Shown here one piece after another: positions 6,578 through 12,633 of a DNA stretch of 15,859 nucleotides (within the stretch, counting starts at the first letter, position 1; every line of letters begins with the position of its first letter). Made by a program: the position numbers and the translations under genes. The stretch spans positions 1 through 15,859 of the forward strand of contig CAIQQL010000135.1 in the NCBI GenBank assembly GCA_903873955.1. Reading direction: 5' to 3'. The notes below the pieces were generated by a model. It was not told the origin of the DNA and searched no databases. It saw only the letters and a program-made list of their open reading frames with translations. Source of the DNA: an uncultured archaeon (lineage in GTDB: Archaea; Nanobdellota; Nanobdellia; Pacearchaeales; GW2011-AR1).

Positions 6578-7229
6578 TGTCAAGCTCAAAATCCGCACCG
6601 CTTGCACCACGTTCTGCAGGTTTTCTTAGAAAGGTATTGTCCCCATAACGTGCATAACAGGTCTTAATACCCAGCTTTTTTGCAGTTTGCACATCCCTAG
6701 CAATCCTATCCCCGACCATCAAAGCCTCTTCAGGCCTGAGGTTCAAGGTCTTCAAGGCGGCCTTGAAAGGCGTAGTATGCGTCTTTTGCTTGCGCACATC
6801 TGCCGCAGTGATGACCAGATCAAAAAAATCATCAATACCTAGACTGACCAGCCTCATCCAGGCCTGCAGTCTTGGGGCATCGCTGATAATGACCAGAGTA
6901 TAATGCTTTTTCAATTCGAGAAGTGTACGTACTGCTTTCGGGTAAGGATGCATATAGGAAGCGCGCGCATTCCTGTAGGCAAGAATACCATGAGCCACAA
7001 TCTTGTAGTTCACTTTTCCCTGGGTCCGTTTGAGAAATTTCTCGAAAATATGCTGTTCTTCGATGTTGGTCTCATCATAAATCGTAAAAAGAGTCTTGAG
7101 TGCTTCTTCTCGCTGCATAGACAGGCCAGCGGCAAGCATCGCATCAATTGCGGCTTCACAGCTCTTCAGCTTCATTGTCATGAAATCTATGATGGTGTTG
7201 TCAAGGTCGAAGAAGATGGCCTTTATCAT
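6540..7229 (-). CDS. HAD-superfamily subfamily IA hydrolase (phosphatase)
   Basis: This 229-aa HAD enzyme likely removes phosphate from a small metabolite through an aspartyl-phosphate intermediate. Motif I is FFDLDNT with nucleophile Asp8 and acid/base Asp10. Motif II is VIISDAP with Ser116. A motif III lysine lies in RKQKTHTTPF (around Lys147-Lys149). Motif IV is GDRIARD with Asp174 and Asp179. The helical insert at about residues 15-90 is the C1 cap of subfamily IA, and the overall layout matches an archaeal HAD-IA group. The substrate is unknown. The ATG at 7229 sits 25.5 nt from a TATA box next to the stop codon of the tyrosine phosphatase gene. The 3' end overlaps the opposing membrane protein gene by 38 nt. 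Confidence 0.88.
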   Translation of the reverse strand: MIKAIFFDLDNTIIDFMTMKLKSCEAAIDAMLAAGLSMQREEALKTLFTIYDETNIEEQHIFEKFLKRTQGKVNYKIVAHGILAYRNARASYMHPYPKAVRTLLELKKHYTLVIISDAPRLQAWMRLVSLGIDDFFDLVITAADVRKQKTHTTPFKAALKTLNLRPEEALMVGDRIARDVQTAKKLGIKTCYARYGDNTFLRKPAERGASGADFELDTIDDLLKLPLGN

Positions 7230-7250
7230 CCTTCTAAAAATGAGTTAAAG

Positions 7251-7258
7251 TTTATAAA
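7251..7258 (-). promoter_or_regulatory. TATA element for the HAD hydrolase gene
   Basis: TTTATAAA on the minus strand, centred 25.5 nt before the ATG at 7229. It abuts the TGA stop (7260-7262) of the upstream phosphatase gene, so its BRE would fall inside that gene. Confidence 0.6.
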
Positions 7259-7259
7259 T

Positions 7260-7610
7260 TCACCCAAGATAGTCCCGCAGTTTTTGTCTGAGGAGAGATA
7301 AAAGCCGAGGATCAATCCTTGAAAATTGGTTGGGGACATCAAGCAGGATGATCTCCTGCTTTGTCTTGAGCGTTGAATGGAAATTTTCTAGCAAGAACCG
7401 TTTATGTTCAGGTTCCATGACAAAAATGAGATCGGCCCACCTTATTGCTTCAGTTGTGACTGCAATATCTGCAAGAGGAGAAGTCCCTGCAAACTTTGCT
7501 TCGTATTTTGGGCTATCAAAAAACAGTGCGGCCGCAGCAGGGCTCCGGTCATGCCCAAAAGAGCATATGAACAGCAGATGCTGTTTCTTATCCTGATTGC
7601 TTGATGCCAT
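7260..7610 (-). CDS. Predicted protein tyrosine phosphatase, COG4551-like short form
   Basis: This 116-aa protein belongs to the low-molecular-weight tyrosine phosphatase class. The signature LFICSFGHDRSP supplies the CX5RS loop, with nucleophile Cys16, Arg22 and Ser23. A later ADLIFVMEPEHKRFL segment and the ending LLDVPNQFSRIDPRLLSLL match the short predicted phosphatases of COG4551. That ending carries the Asp-Val/Ile-Pro stretch where a general-acid Asp would lie. The protein is about 40 residues shorter than classical arsenate-reductase-like members. Its ATG at 7610 is inside the 3' end of the small His/Cys gene (23-nt overlap, different frame), so translation is probably coupled. The physiological substrate is unknown. 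Confidence 0.82.
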   Translation of the reverse strand: MASSNQDKKQHLLFICSFGHDRSPAAAALFFDSPKYEAKFAGTSPLADIAVTTEAIRWADLIFVMEPEHKRFLLENFHSTLKTKQEIILLDVPNQFSRIDPRLLSLLRQKLRDYLG

Positions 7611-7761
7611 GCGTTTTCTGCTCCATTTCCTCTTGCAATTTTTTAGGAATGGGCCTGCAAGAACAATGTTTCTGATGGGCCTGGTGCCAAATCACCCTCT
7701 GATCAAAACTTGCATTTTTTGGCATCCTATTTGCTTCATGCCAGCCTTTGTTGATCCCCAT
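7588..7761 (-). CDS. Small His/Cys-rich protein (57 aa), probable metal-binding
   Basis: This short gene is easily missed. It starts with ATG at 7761 and ends with TAA at 7588-7590. The core runs from an internal Met at 7725: MPKNASFDQRVIWHQAHQ, then KHCSCRPIPKKLQEEME. The cluster H-x2-H-x2-H-C-x-C (four positions in the chain before Arg-Pro) suggests a bound metal such as Zn2+. The core resembles short archaeal hypothetical proteins I recall with a W-H-x2-H-x3-C-x-C-R-P pattern, but I cannot name a family. A TATA box centred 26.5 nt before 7761 supports that start; starting at 7725 would give 45 aa. It overlaps the phosphatase start by 23 nt, forming an operon, and diverges from the Trm5-like gene. 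Function is unknown. Confidence 0.62.
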   Translation of the reverse strand: MGINKGWHEANRMPKNASFDQRVIWHQAHQKHCSCRPIPKKLQEEMEQKTHGIKQSG

Positions 7762-7783
7762 CAAATATCCCAGAGCGAATTTC

Positions 7784-7791
7784 TATAAAAA
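7784..7791 (-). promoter_or_regulatory. TATA element for the small His/Cys gene and phosphatase
   Basis: TTTTTATA on the minus strand, centred 26.5 nt before the ATG at 7761. It is only 2 bp from the opposing TATA element at 7794-7801. Confidence 0.55.
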
Positions 7792-7793
7792 CC

Positions 7794-7801
7794 TATTTAA
7801 G
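7794..7801 (+). promoter_or_regulatory. TATA element for the Trm5-like gene
   Basis: TATTTAAG centred 25.5 nt before the ATG at 7823. This supports a leaderless transcript and rules against a longer TTG-started form at 7748. Confidence 0.6.
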
Positions 7802-7822
7802 CACAGGTTCATATTTTCAGCC

Positions 7823-8590
7823 ATGAGAGGGATCGATTTTATAGGCAACATCGCATTAGTGAAGTTTTCACGAGAGACGAAATCTGCTGAGAAGAAGAAA
7901 TTTGCCCAGGATATCCTGGCCCAAAACCACCAGGTGACAACGGTCCTTGAAAAATCAGACAAGATCAAAGGGAGGCTGAGGACACCTACCTCAAAATATG
8001 TTGCAGGCGTCAAAACAAAGGAGGCGCTCTATAAAGAAAATGGCTGCCAATTCCGATTAAATATCGACACCTGCTATTTTTCCCCGCGCCTTGCAAATGA
8101 ACGCCATGAAATGGCAGAGATGATCAATGCAAAGGAATCCGTCCTTGTGCTCTTTGCTGGTGTCGCCCCTTTCTCTATCGTCATTGCAAAAACGAAAAAA
8201 CCTAAACGTGTGGTCTCTGTTGAGCTTGGCAAGATTCCAAGCAAATACGCTGAAGAGAATGTCAAAAGAAACAAAGTTGATGTGGAGGTAATCCAGGGAG
8301 ACGTTCGCCGTATCCTTCCAAAAATGAAGGAAAAATTTGACCGTATTGTCATGGCCAGACCAAATCTGGTGGACAGTTTTTTGGATGTAAGCTATCCCCG
8401 TATCAAAAAAGGAGGGATCATCCATTATTATGGGTTCTATCCAGAAAAAGATAAAGACAAACTCATAGAGCTCATCGTAACTGAAGCGAAAAGAGCCAAG
8501 AAAAAAATAAAGATTACAGGCATTTCTGAAGCAGGAGACATTGGAGTTAGAGCTTTCCGTTACCGTGTAGACATCAAGGTCCTTTCGTGA
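7823..8590 (+). CDS. Trm5/Taw2-like SAM-dependent tRNA methyltransferase, short form
   Basis: This 255-aa Rossmann methyltransferase is related to Trm5, which makes m1G37 in tRNA, and to Taw2 of the wyosine pathway. The N-terminal IDFIGNIALVKF matches the D2 domain opening. TCYFSPRLANER (83-94) matches the conserved YFSPRLATER with its functional Arg. Motif I is FAGVAPFS (111-118), with Ala where Gly is usual. SVEL and QGD follow as SAM-binding strands. At the motif IV position, where Trm5 has NLP-type residues, this protein has MARPN (177-181). The N-terminal D1 domain of full-length Trm5b is absent; M. jannaschii Trm5 is over 330 aa. The ATG at 7823 is fixed by its TATA box. I am sure of the superfamily and less sure it methylates G37. 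Confidence 0.78.
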   Translation: MRGIDFIGNIALVKFSRETKSAEKKKFAQDILAQNHQVTTVLEKSDKIKGRLRTPTSKYVAGVKTKEALYKENGCQFRLNIDTCYFSPRLANERHEMAEMINAKESVLVLFAGVAPFSIVIAKTKKPKRVVSVELGKIPSKYAEENVKRNKVDVEVIQGDVRRILPKMKEKFDRIVMARPNLVDSFLDVSYPRIKKGGIIHYYGFYPEKDKDKLIELIVTEAKRAKKKIKITGISEAGDIGVRAFRYRVDIKVLS

Positions 8591-8630
8591 TTCTTGCCGA
8601 ATACAAACTCCTCCTCAATTAGCATAATCC

Positions 8631-8638
8631 TTTTTAAG
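8631..8638 (+). promoter_or_regulatory. TATA element for the PglD/NeuD-like gene
   Basis: TTTTTAAG centred about 24.5 nt before the ATG at 8659. A GC-rich inverted repeat CCCCA-TC-TGGGG occupies 8647-8658, directly between this element and the start codon. Confidence 0.6.
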
Positions 8639-8658
8639 CTCCAAAACCCCATCTGGGG

Positions 8659-9300
8659 ATGCAAAGCGACAATAGCTCGGCTGTAGGCAAGATTCCCTTG
8701 TTGATTTATGGAGCGGGAGATAACGCTTCACGTTTTGTGTATGATATGAGCAAACGCCAACCTCCTCTCTACACGCAGTACGTAGTAAAGGGGTTTATCG
8801 ATGATTCTAAGCAGGGCTTGTTTGCCGGATTGGAAATATTAGGCGGCAGAAAGGATCTGGACAGCCTGAGGAAACCTGATCTCGAGCACATCCTTGTTTT
8901 CCTGCTCAAAGATCCCAAGAAAAGACTCGAGATCTGCAGAAAATTAGAAAAAAAAGGATGGAAATTTGCTAGCTTCATTTCTCCGTATGCTAGCGAAAGT
9001 TTTGTGGGCCAGGGGGTCTTGGTCCATAACACCGTGACCTTTATGGGAACGGACACCATTTTAGAAGATCATGTCGTTATCGGCCCAAATAGTGTCATTG
9101 AAGGAGGAACAACCCTAAGACCCGGAACAGTCATCTGTCCGTTTAGTTTCATAGGATACAAGGTCTCCATCGGAGAAGGCACCGTCATCTATCCTCGCGC
9201 AAGCATCCTTCCCCATGTGACAATTGGCAAGGGATGCACCATCGGCCCCCACGCACTGATCCATAAGGACATGGCGGACAACACCAAGATCATGAAATAG
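8659..9300 (+). CDS. PglD/NeuD-family sugar O/N-acyltransferase (left-handed beta-helix)
   Basis: This 213-aa protein has the two-part layout of PglD and NeuD. The N-terminal Rossmann-like domain has a glycine-rich start, LIYGAGDNASRFV (about residues 15-27), which in this family contacts the sugar nucleotide. From about residue 110 the chain shows hexapeptide repeats with the [LIV]-G-x4 rhythm (VIGPNSVIEGG, VSIGEGTVIYPRASI, VTIGKGCTIGPHALI), forming a left-handed beta-helix that binds acetyl-CoA. Known members acetylate UDP-linked amino sugars or sialic acids for surface glycans. The catalytic His usually found early in the helix is plausibly His123 in VLVHNTV, but I cannot verify this. No other sugar-nucleotide gene is nearby, so the substrate is open. 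It is a single-gene unit. Confidence 0.85.
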   Translation: MQSDNSSAVGKIPLLIYGAGDNASRFVYDMSKRQPPLYTQYVVKGFIDDSKQGLFAGLEILGGRKDLDSLRKPDLEHILVFLLKDPKKRLEICRKLEKKGWKFASFISPYASESFVGQGVLVHNTVTFMGTDTILEDHVVIGPNSVIEGGTTLRPGTVICPFSFIGYKVSIGEGTVIYPRASILPHVTIGKGCTIGPHALIHKDMADNTKIMK

Positions 9301-9301
9301 C

Positions 9302-9306
9302 AAAAA
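9302..9306 (-). terminator. T run after the HerA-like gene
   Basis: A TTTTT run on the minus strand just past the HerA-like TAG stop, in the 9-bp spacer to the convergent PglD-like gene. T runs are the usual archaeal termination signal. Confidence 0.4.
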
Positions 9307-9309
9307 GGA

Positions 9310-10620
9310 CTAAACTTCTATCTCTACGCGTACTGAAGCAGGAGACTCTCCCCCATGCCAGGTGAAACGAGGCCTGACACGCACAGGATAGATCCTTTCT
9401 GAATTATCATCCAAGATTATTGCTGATCCCTTAAGTTGAGGAAGATCATCCATCTGCTTGCGGATACTTTCAAGGACATAGGTCTGCATAATCTCATTTA
9501 GTGCGTCAATATCGGCCTTAGCAGTGACCCTGTGTGCAATCACGATATCTGACTGTGTCATGACATCATGATGGATCTGACCTGGCTGCTGTGTTGCAAC
9601 CACCAATGAGATCCCTGGCTGCCTGCCTTCCCTTAAAATCTGCACTAGAGCATCTGTCGCAGGAGTCTTGCCAGTTTTAGGCAGAAATTCATGAGCTTCA
9701 TCGATAAATACCCAGACGAGAGGCTCTTGACGGACGGCCTTATAGGCAAGATAATCCTGCCCATGCTGCAGGGCCTCAATCTCTTCCTGCTTTCGCGAAT
9801 CCATCCTGGTCTTGAAAAGCTTTCTCATAAGAAGGCTGATGACCATCGCACGAATGTTGAATGCCCCTATAGAACTATAGACTGAGACATCAAGCACAGT
9901 GGTCGTTCCTGCATTGATCAAGTCGGTTATTTGCGTCCCTTCAAGACCCCGAGAGAATATCCCCCAGGTAGTTGCTGCGGAAAAAAGGGCGGAGGCAACC
10001 TCTTTGACATCTGGATTGGCAGTCGCATCCTGCGTAATAGCCCCTTGTATATCCTCCAAGGTAAATCCTAAAGACCGAGACCTTAAGTCCGTGATGACTC
10101 GCTCGATAAGGACCCCATGCAAACTGGTAAGGTCCAGATTAAACAGGGTAATCCAGTCCTCAGCCTCAAGCTCGTCCACCTGCAAGGCAAACGTGTTATC
10201 AATAGGAATCCTGCGGCGTTCATATTCCTCAACTTTCCCGAAAGGAACAAAAACCTTGACCGGAAGAGGCTTTGCTTCAAGACCCCACTCGTCAAGGAGC
10301 TCCTTGTCTTTCTGGTTCGCGTACTTCATGGTCCAGAAAATACCCATCGTATCAAAGATAATAGAGGCTATGTTTTTTGCATTTTCCTGAGGAAGGTTAG
10401 AGAGCTCTTCAGCAATTGAGCCTAACGTGTACGATTTACCCGTACCCCTCTTACCTGCAATTAGCACCACGTGGCTTCGTGCCACATCCATCCAGATCTT
10501 ATTTGACAGAGAAGTGTAGGTACCCATTTTCACATACCCTTTACCCAGATAGATAAGACCCGATTCACCAAACTTTTCTTTATCAGACTTATCCCGTCCT
10601 ATTATGATATCATAGGCCAT
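9310..10620 (-). CDS. HerA-like (DUF87) hexameric ATPase
   Basis: This 436-aa ATPase belongs to the HerA/FtsK group, ring-shaped DNA translocases that usually drive DNA end resection together with NurA. The N-terminal 45 residues form the small HAS-barrel-like region (GLIYLGKGYVKMG). Walker A is GKRGTGKS (56-63). Walker B is LVWVFIDEAHEFLP with DEAH at 307-310. It is followed by ILREGRQPGISLVVATQQP, which supplies the arginine finger and sensor Gln typical of HerA. The C-terminus ends in a short beta-rich tail. Neither nurA nor mre11-rad50 is in the window, so whether it is the housekeeping HerA or a paralog is undecided. The ATG at 10620 lies 26.5 nt from a TATA box. Confidence 0.88.
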   Translation of the reverse strand: MAYDIIIGRDKSDKEKFGESGLIYLGKGYVKMGTYTSLSNKIWMDVARSHVVLIAGKRGTGKSYTLGSIAEELSNLPQENAKNIASIIFDTMGIFWTMKYANQKDKELLDEWGLEAKPLPVKVFVPFGKVEEYERRRIPIDNTFALQVDELEAEDWITLFNLDLTSLHGVLIERVITDLRSRSLGFTLEDIQGAITQDATANPDVKEVASALFSAATTWGIFSRGLEGTQITDLINAGTTTVLDVSVYSSIGAFNIRAMVISLLMRKLFKTRMDSRKQEEIEALQHGQDYLAYKAVRQEPLVWVFIDEAHEFLPKTGKTPATDALVQILREGRQPGISLVVATQQPGQIHHDVMTQSDIVIAHRVTAKADIDALNEIMQTYVLESIRKQMDDLPQLKGSAIILDDNSERIYPVRVRPRFTWHGGESPASVRVEIEV

Positions 10621-10642
10621 ATGTCAACGAAATCTCGCCGAT

Positions 10643-10650
10643 TTATTAAA
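10643..10650 (-). promoter_or_regulatory. TATA element for the HerA-like gene
   Basis: TTTAATAA on the minus strand, centred 26.5 nt before the ATG at 10620, in the 69-bp spacer after the BI-1 gene. It indicates separate, leaderless transcription. Confidence 0.55.
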
Positions 10651-10681
10651 TGTTGTTATCGTTTTCTGGAGAGAATTACAT

Positions 10682-10688
10682 AAAAAAA
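10682..10688 (-). terminator. T7 run after the BI-1 gene
   Basis: Seven T residues in a row on the minus strand directly after the BI-1 stop codon and ahead of the HerA promoter. This is a good fit to archaeal T-run termination. Confidence 0.5.
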
Positions 10689-10689
10689 T

Positions 10690-11376
10690 CTAGTCTCTCC
10701 TACCAAAAATCCTAAGCAGGCTCAAGAACAGATTGATGAAGTCAAGATAGAGTGTAAGTGCACCCAAAATAGCCGCTTTTCTGCCATCCGCACTGTTCTC
10801 ATCCATGCCATAAGAGTACTGTTTGATCTTCTGCATGTCAAACGCAGTCAATCCTGCGAAGATTATCACACCAATGATGGAGATTATCAAATCCAACACT
10901 GAGTTTCCTAGGAAGACATTCACAAGGGCAGCGAGAATAATTCCTATAAGGGCCAGATAAAGGACCATTCCCCATGAAGAGAGGTTTTTCTTGGTCACCA
11001 ACCCAATAAGAGCCATGATTCCGAACATACCTGCAGTGACTAAGAAAACCGCAAAAATAGATGAGATCGCATAGACCAAGAAAATTACTGAGAGCGTGAT
11101 GCCATTCAGGAAGGCATAGACAACAAACATAAGAACTGCAGTCCCAGGAGAGAGATGTTTCACCAAACGCACCAGACTGAACACAAGAATAAGCTCAAGA
11201 ATAATAAGGAGGATAAAAAGCCAGGAGTTTCCAAGAAAGAAGACCATTAACAGCGGGACTCTTGCGATCAAAAACGCAACCAATGCTGAGAGCAACAACC
11301 CAAAACACATCCAGAGGTACACTTTCTGGAAAAAAGCCCGATTTGATCTTGTAACATCCACTATCTTTTCATCCAT
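10690..11376 (-). CDS. Bax inhibitor-1 (BI-1/YccA/YetJ) family membrane protein
   Basis: This 228-aa, highly hydrophobic protein has about seven membrane segments after a short polar N-terminus (MDEKIVDVTRSNRAFFQKVY). The family includes YetJ, a pH-sensitive calcium leak channel, and YccA, a regulator of FtsH. The two acidic residues that form the pore latch in YetJ appear to be conserved as Asp180 (GLTAFDMQKIKQ) and Asp212 (LTLYLDFINLFL). The C-terminal LRIFGRRD is basic, as is common here. A calcium or ion leak role is the best inference; archaeal members are little studied. It has its own TATA box, and a 7-bp inverted repeat lies between that box and the start codon. Confidence 0.9.
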   Translation of the reverse strand: MDEKIVDVTRSNRAFFQKVYLWMCFGLLLSALVAFLIARVPLLMVFFLGNSWLFILLIILELILVFSLVRLVKHLSPGTAVLMFVVYAFLNGITLSVIFLVYAISSIFAVFLVTAGMFGIMALIGLVTKKNLSSWGMVLYLALIGIILAALVNVFLGNSVLDLIISIIGVIIFAGLTAFDMQKIKQYSYGMDENSADGRKAAILGALTLYLDFINLFLSLLRIFGRRD

Positions 11377-11397
11377 AATTGAAAAAAGTATTCAATT
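11377..11397. promoter_or_regulatory. Inverted repeat AATTGAA-N7-TTCAATT in the BI-1 promoter
   Basis: Perfect 7-bp arms at 11377-11383 and 11391-11397, between the BI-1 TATA box and its ATG. A repressor bound here would block initiation. The A/T-rich arms could also be chance. Confidence 0.35.
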
Positions 11398-11398
11398 G

Positions 11399-11406
11399 TT
11401 TAAAAA
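11399..11406 (-). promoter_or_regulatory. TATA element for the BI-1 gene
   Basis: TTTTTAAA on the minus strand, centred 26.5 nt before the ATG at 11376, predicting a leaderless transcript. Confidence 0.6.
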
Positions 11407-11472
11407 GTTTCTTACTCTATGAGGCCGCTAATCAATAAAAACTGACCAATATCCTAGTGAACTTCCAAAAGG

Positions 11473-11480
11473 TTTTTAAA
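11473..11480 (+). promoter_or_regulatory. TATA element for the thioredoxin-fold/SSB operon
   Basis: TTTTTAAA centred 25.5 nt before the ATG at 11502. A GTG at 11457, which would open a longer frame, lies upstream of this element and so would not be on the transcript. Confidence 0.6.
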
Positions 11481-11501
11481 GAGAATGCTTTTATGGGTAG
11501 G

Positions 11502-12629
11502 ATGGACGAACCAAAAGATCAAGGTGAACATCACGAGCATCATGCTCATGAATCTGCCCATATTGTAAAGCCGCATGTAGAGGGATTTGTGGATAAAGTC
11601 CGATCAAATCCTTGGATGGTCACCAGTATGGTTCTTGCAGTGATTCTTATCATCCTGGTCATTTTCGGATCAAGTATCTTTAGCGGAAAGAAAATCTCCC
11701 CTAATGGTTCAGCAGTCAACGGAGTAGCTGTCACCCCAGAGGTTGCCGGCCAAAAACTCATTACATTCATTAATTCCCAAGGTAAAGGAAATGCCACCCT
11801 TGTCTCCACAGCCCAGGAAAATGGCCTGTATAAAATTACAGTAAAATACCAAAATCAAGACATTCCAGTTCTCGTCACCCCTGATGGAAATTTCCTGGTA
11901 GGAAATACCGTCCCTCTCACCACTGAGGCTAATGCCGCTGCCGCCAATACTCAACAAGCAAATACACAGCAGCAGCAAGCTGCGCCTCAAGTTCAAAAAT
12001 CAGATAAACCAACAGTCGACCTTTTTGTCATGAGCTACTGCCCTTATGGCACGCAGATTGAAAAGGGAATCATCCCTGTCGCTACTCTTCTTAAGGATAA
12101 GATTAACTTTAATATCCGATGGGTAAGCTATTCTATGCATGGCAAGAATGAAGTAGATGAAAATACCAGACAATATTGCATTGAGAAAGAGCAGAATGCC
12201 AAGTATCTTCCATATCTTCAATGCTTCCTTGGAGCAGGCGAAAGTGCAAGTTGCCTTACCTCAACAGGCATTGACACTGCAAAGCTCAACGCTTGCGTAG
12301 CCAGTGCAGACACCCAGTATAACATCACAGCAAACTTCAATAATCAAGCATCATGGCTTAACGGAAGATATCCTATCTTCGCTATCGATCAATCGGACAA
12401 CAATAAGTATGGTGTCCAGGGTAGCCCAACGTTGGTCATCAATGGCGGGCAAGTAAGCAGCGCCAGAGACCCTGAATCTCTCTTAAAGACAGTATGTGCA
12501 GCTTTCAATACCGCCCCAAGTGAATGTAGTCAAACTCTATCAACAGCGTCACCTCAACCAGGGTTTGGTACGGCTACTACCGCCGCATCAACGACAACTG
12601 GGACCGGTGCTGGCGCACAGTGTGGTTAA
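11502..12629 (+). CDS. Membrane-anchored thioredoxin-fold protein with CPYG active site and His-rich N-terminus
   Basis: This 375-aa protein has four parts. Residues 8-25 are His-rich (seven His). A membrane segment spans about 37-60, preceded by basic residues, so the N-terminus should be inside and the rest outside the cell. Residues 78-135 form a small alpha/beta domain with a PepSY-like look, then a Gln/Ala linker. From 170 on is a DsbA-like thioredoxin domain with MSYCPYGTQ (Cys180; the second Cys of CxxC is Gly183) and the cis-Pro loop GSPTLVING (307-315). Six later cysteines (226, 241, 251, 265, 332, 342) plus Cys374 near the end could form disulfides. This build recurs in DPANN archaea from memory. 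It likely handles thiol exchange in envelope proteins. The ssb gene begins 4 nt after its stop. Confidence 0.82.
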   Translation: MDEPKDQGEHHEHHAHESAHIVKPHVEGFVDKVRSNPWMVTSMVLAVILIILVIFGSSIFSGKKISPNGSAVNGVAVTPEVAGQKLITFINSQGKGNATLVSTAQENGLYKITVKYQNQDIPVLVTPDGNFLVGNTVPLTTEANAAAANTQQANTQQQQAAPQVQKSDKPTVDLFVMSYCPYGTQIEKGIIPVATLLKDKINFNIRWVSYSMHGKNEVDENTRQYCIEKEQNAKYLPYLQCFLGAGESASCLTSTGIDTAKLNACVASADTQYNITANFNNQASWLNGRYPIFAIDQSDNNKYGVQGSPTLVINGGQVSSARDPESLLKTVCAAFNTAPSECSQTLSTASPQPGFGTATTAASTTTGTGAGAQCG

Positions 12630-12633
12630 CAAC

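Noticed and set aside
7597..7788. 63-codon plus-strand open frame over the small His/Cys gene
   Set aside because: The minus-strand frame has a promoter, a metal-ligand cluster and operon coupling; the plus frame has none.
7748..7822. TTG-started extension of the Trm5-like protein
   Set aside because: It spans both TATA boxes of the divergent promoter, and the D2 domain starts naturally at the ATG at 7823.
9310..11376. HerA plus BI-1 as a defence system
   Set aside because: Each has its own promoter, a T7 terminator lies between them, and no nuclease, Sir2 or other known effector accompanies HerA.
11457..11501. GTG-started 15-residue extension of the thioredoxin-fold protein
   Set aside because: The TATA box at 11473-11480 lies inside this extension, so the GTG would precede the transcript.
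12496..12633. 46-residue N-terminal extension of the SSB
   Set aside because: It overlaps the thioredoxin-fold gene in another frame and lacks SSB-like sequence; the ATG at 12634 gives the normal OB-fold start.
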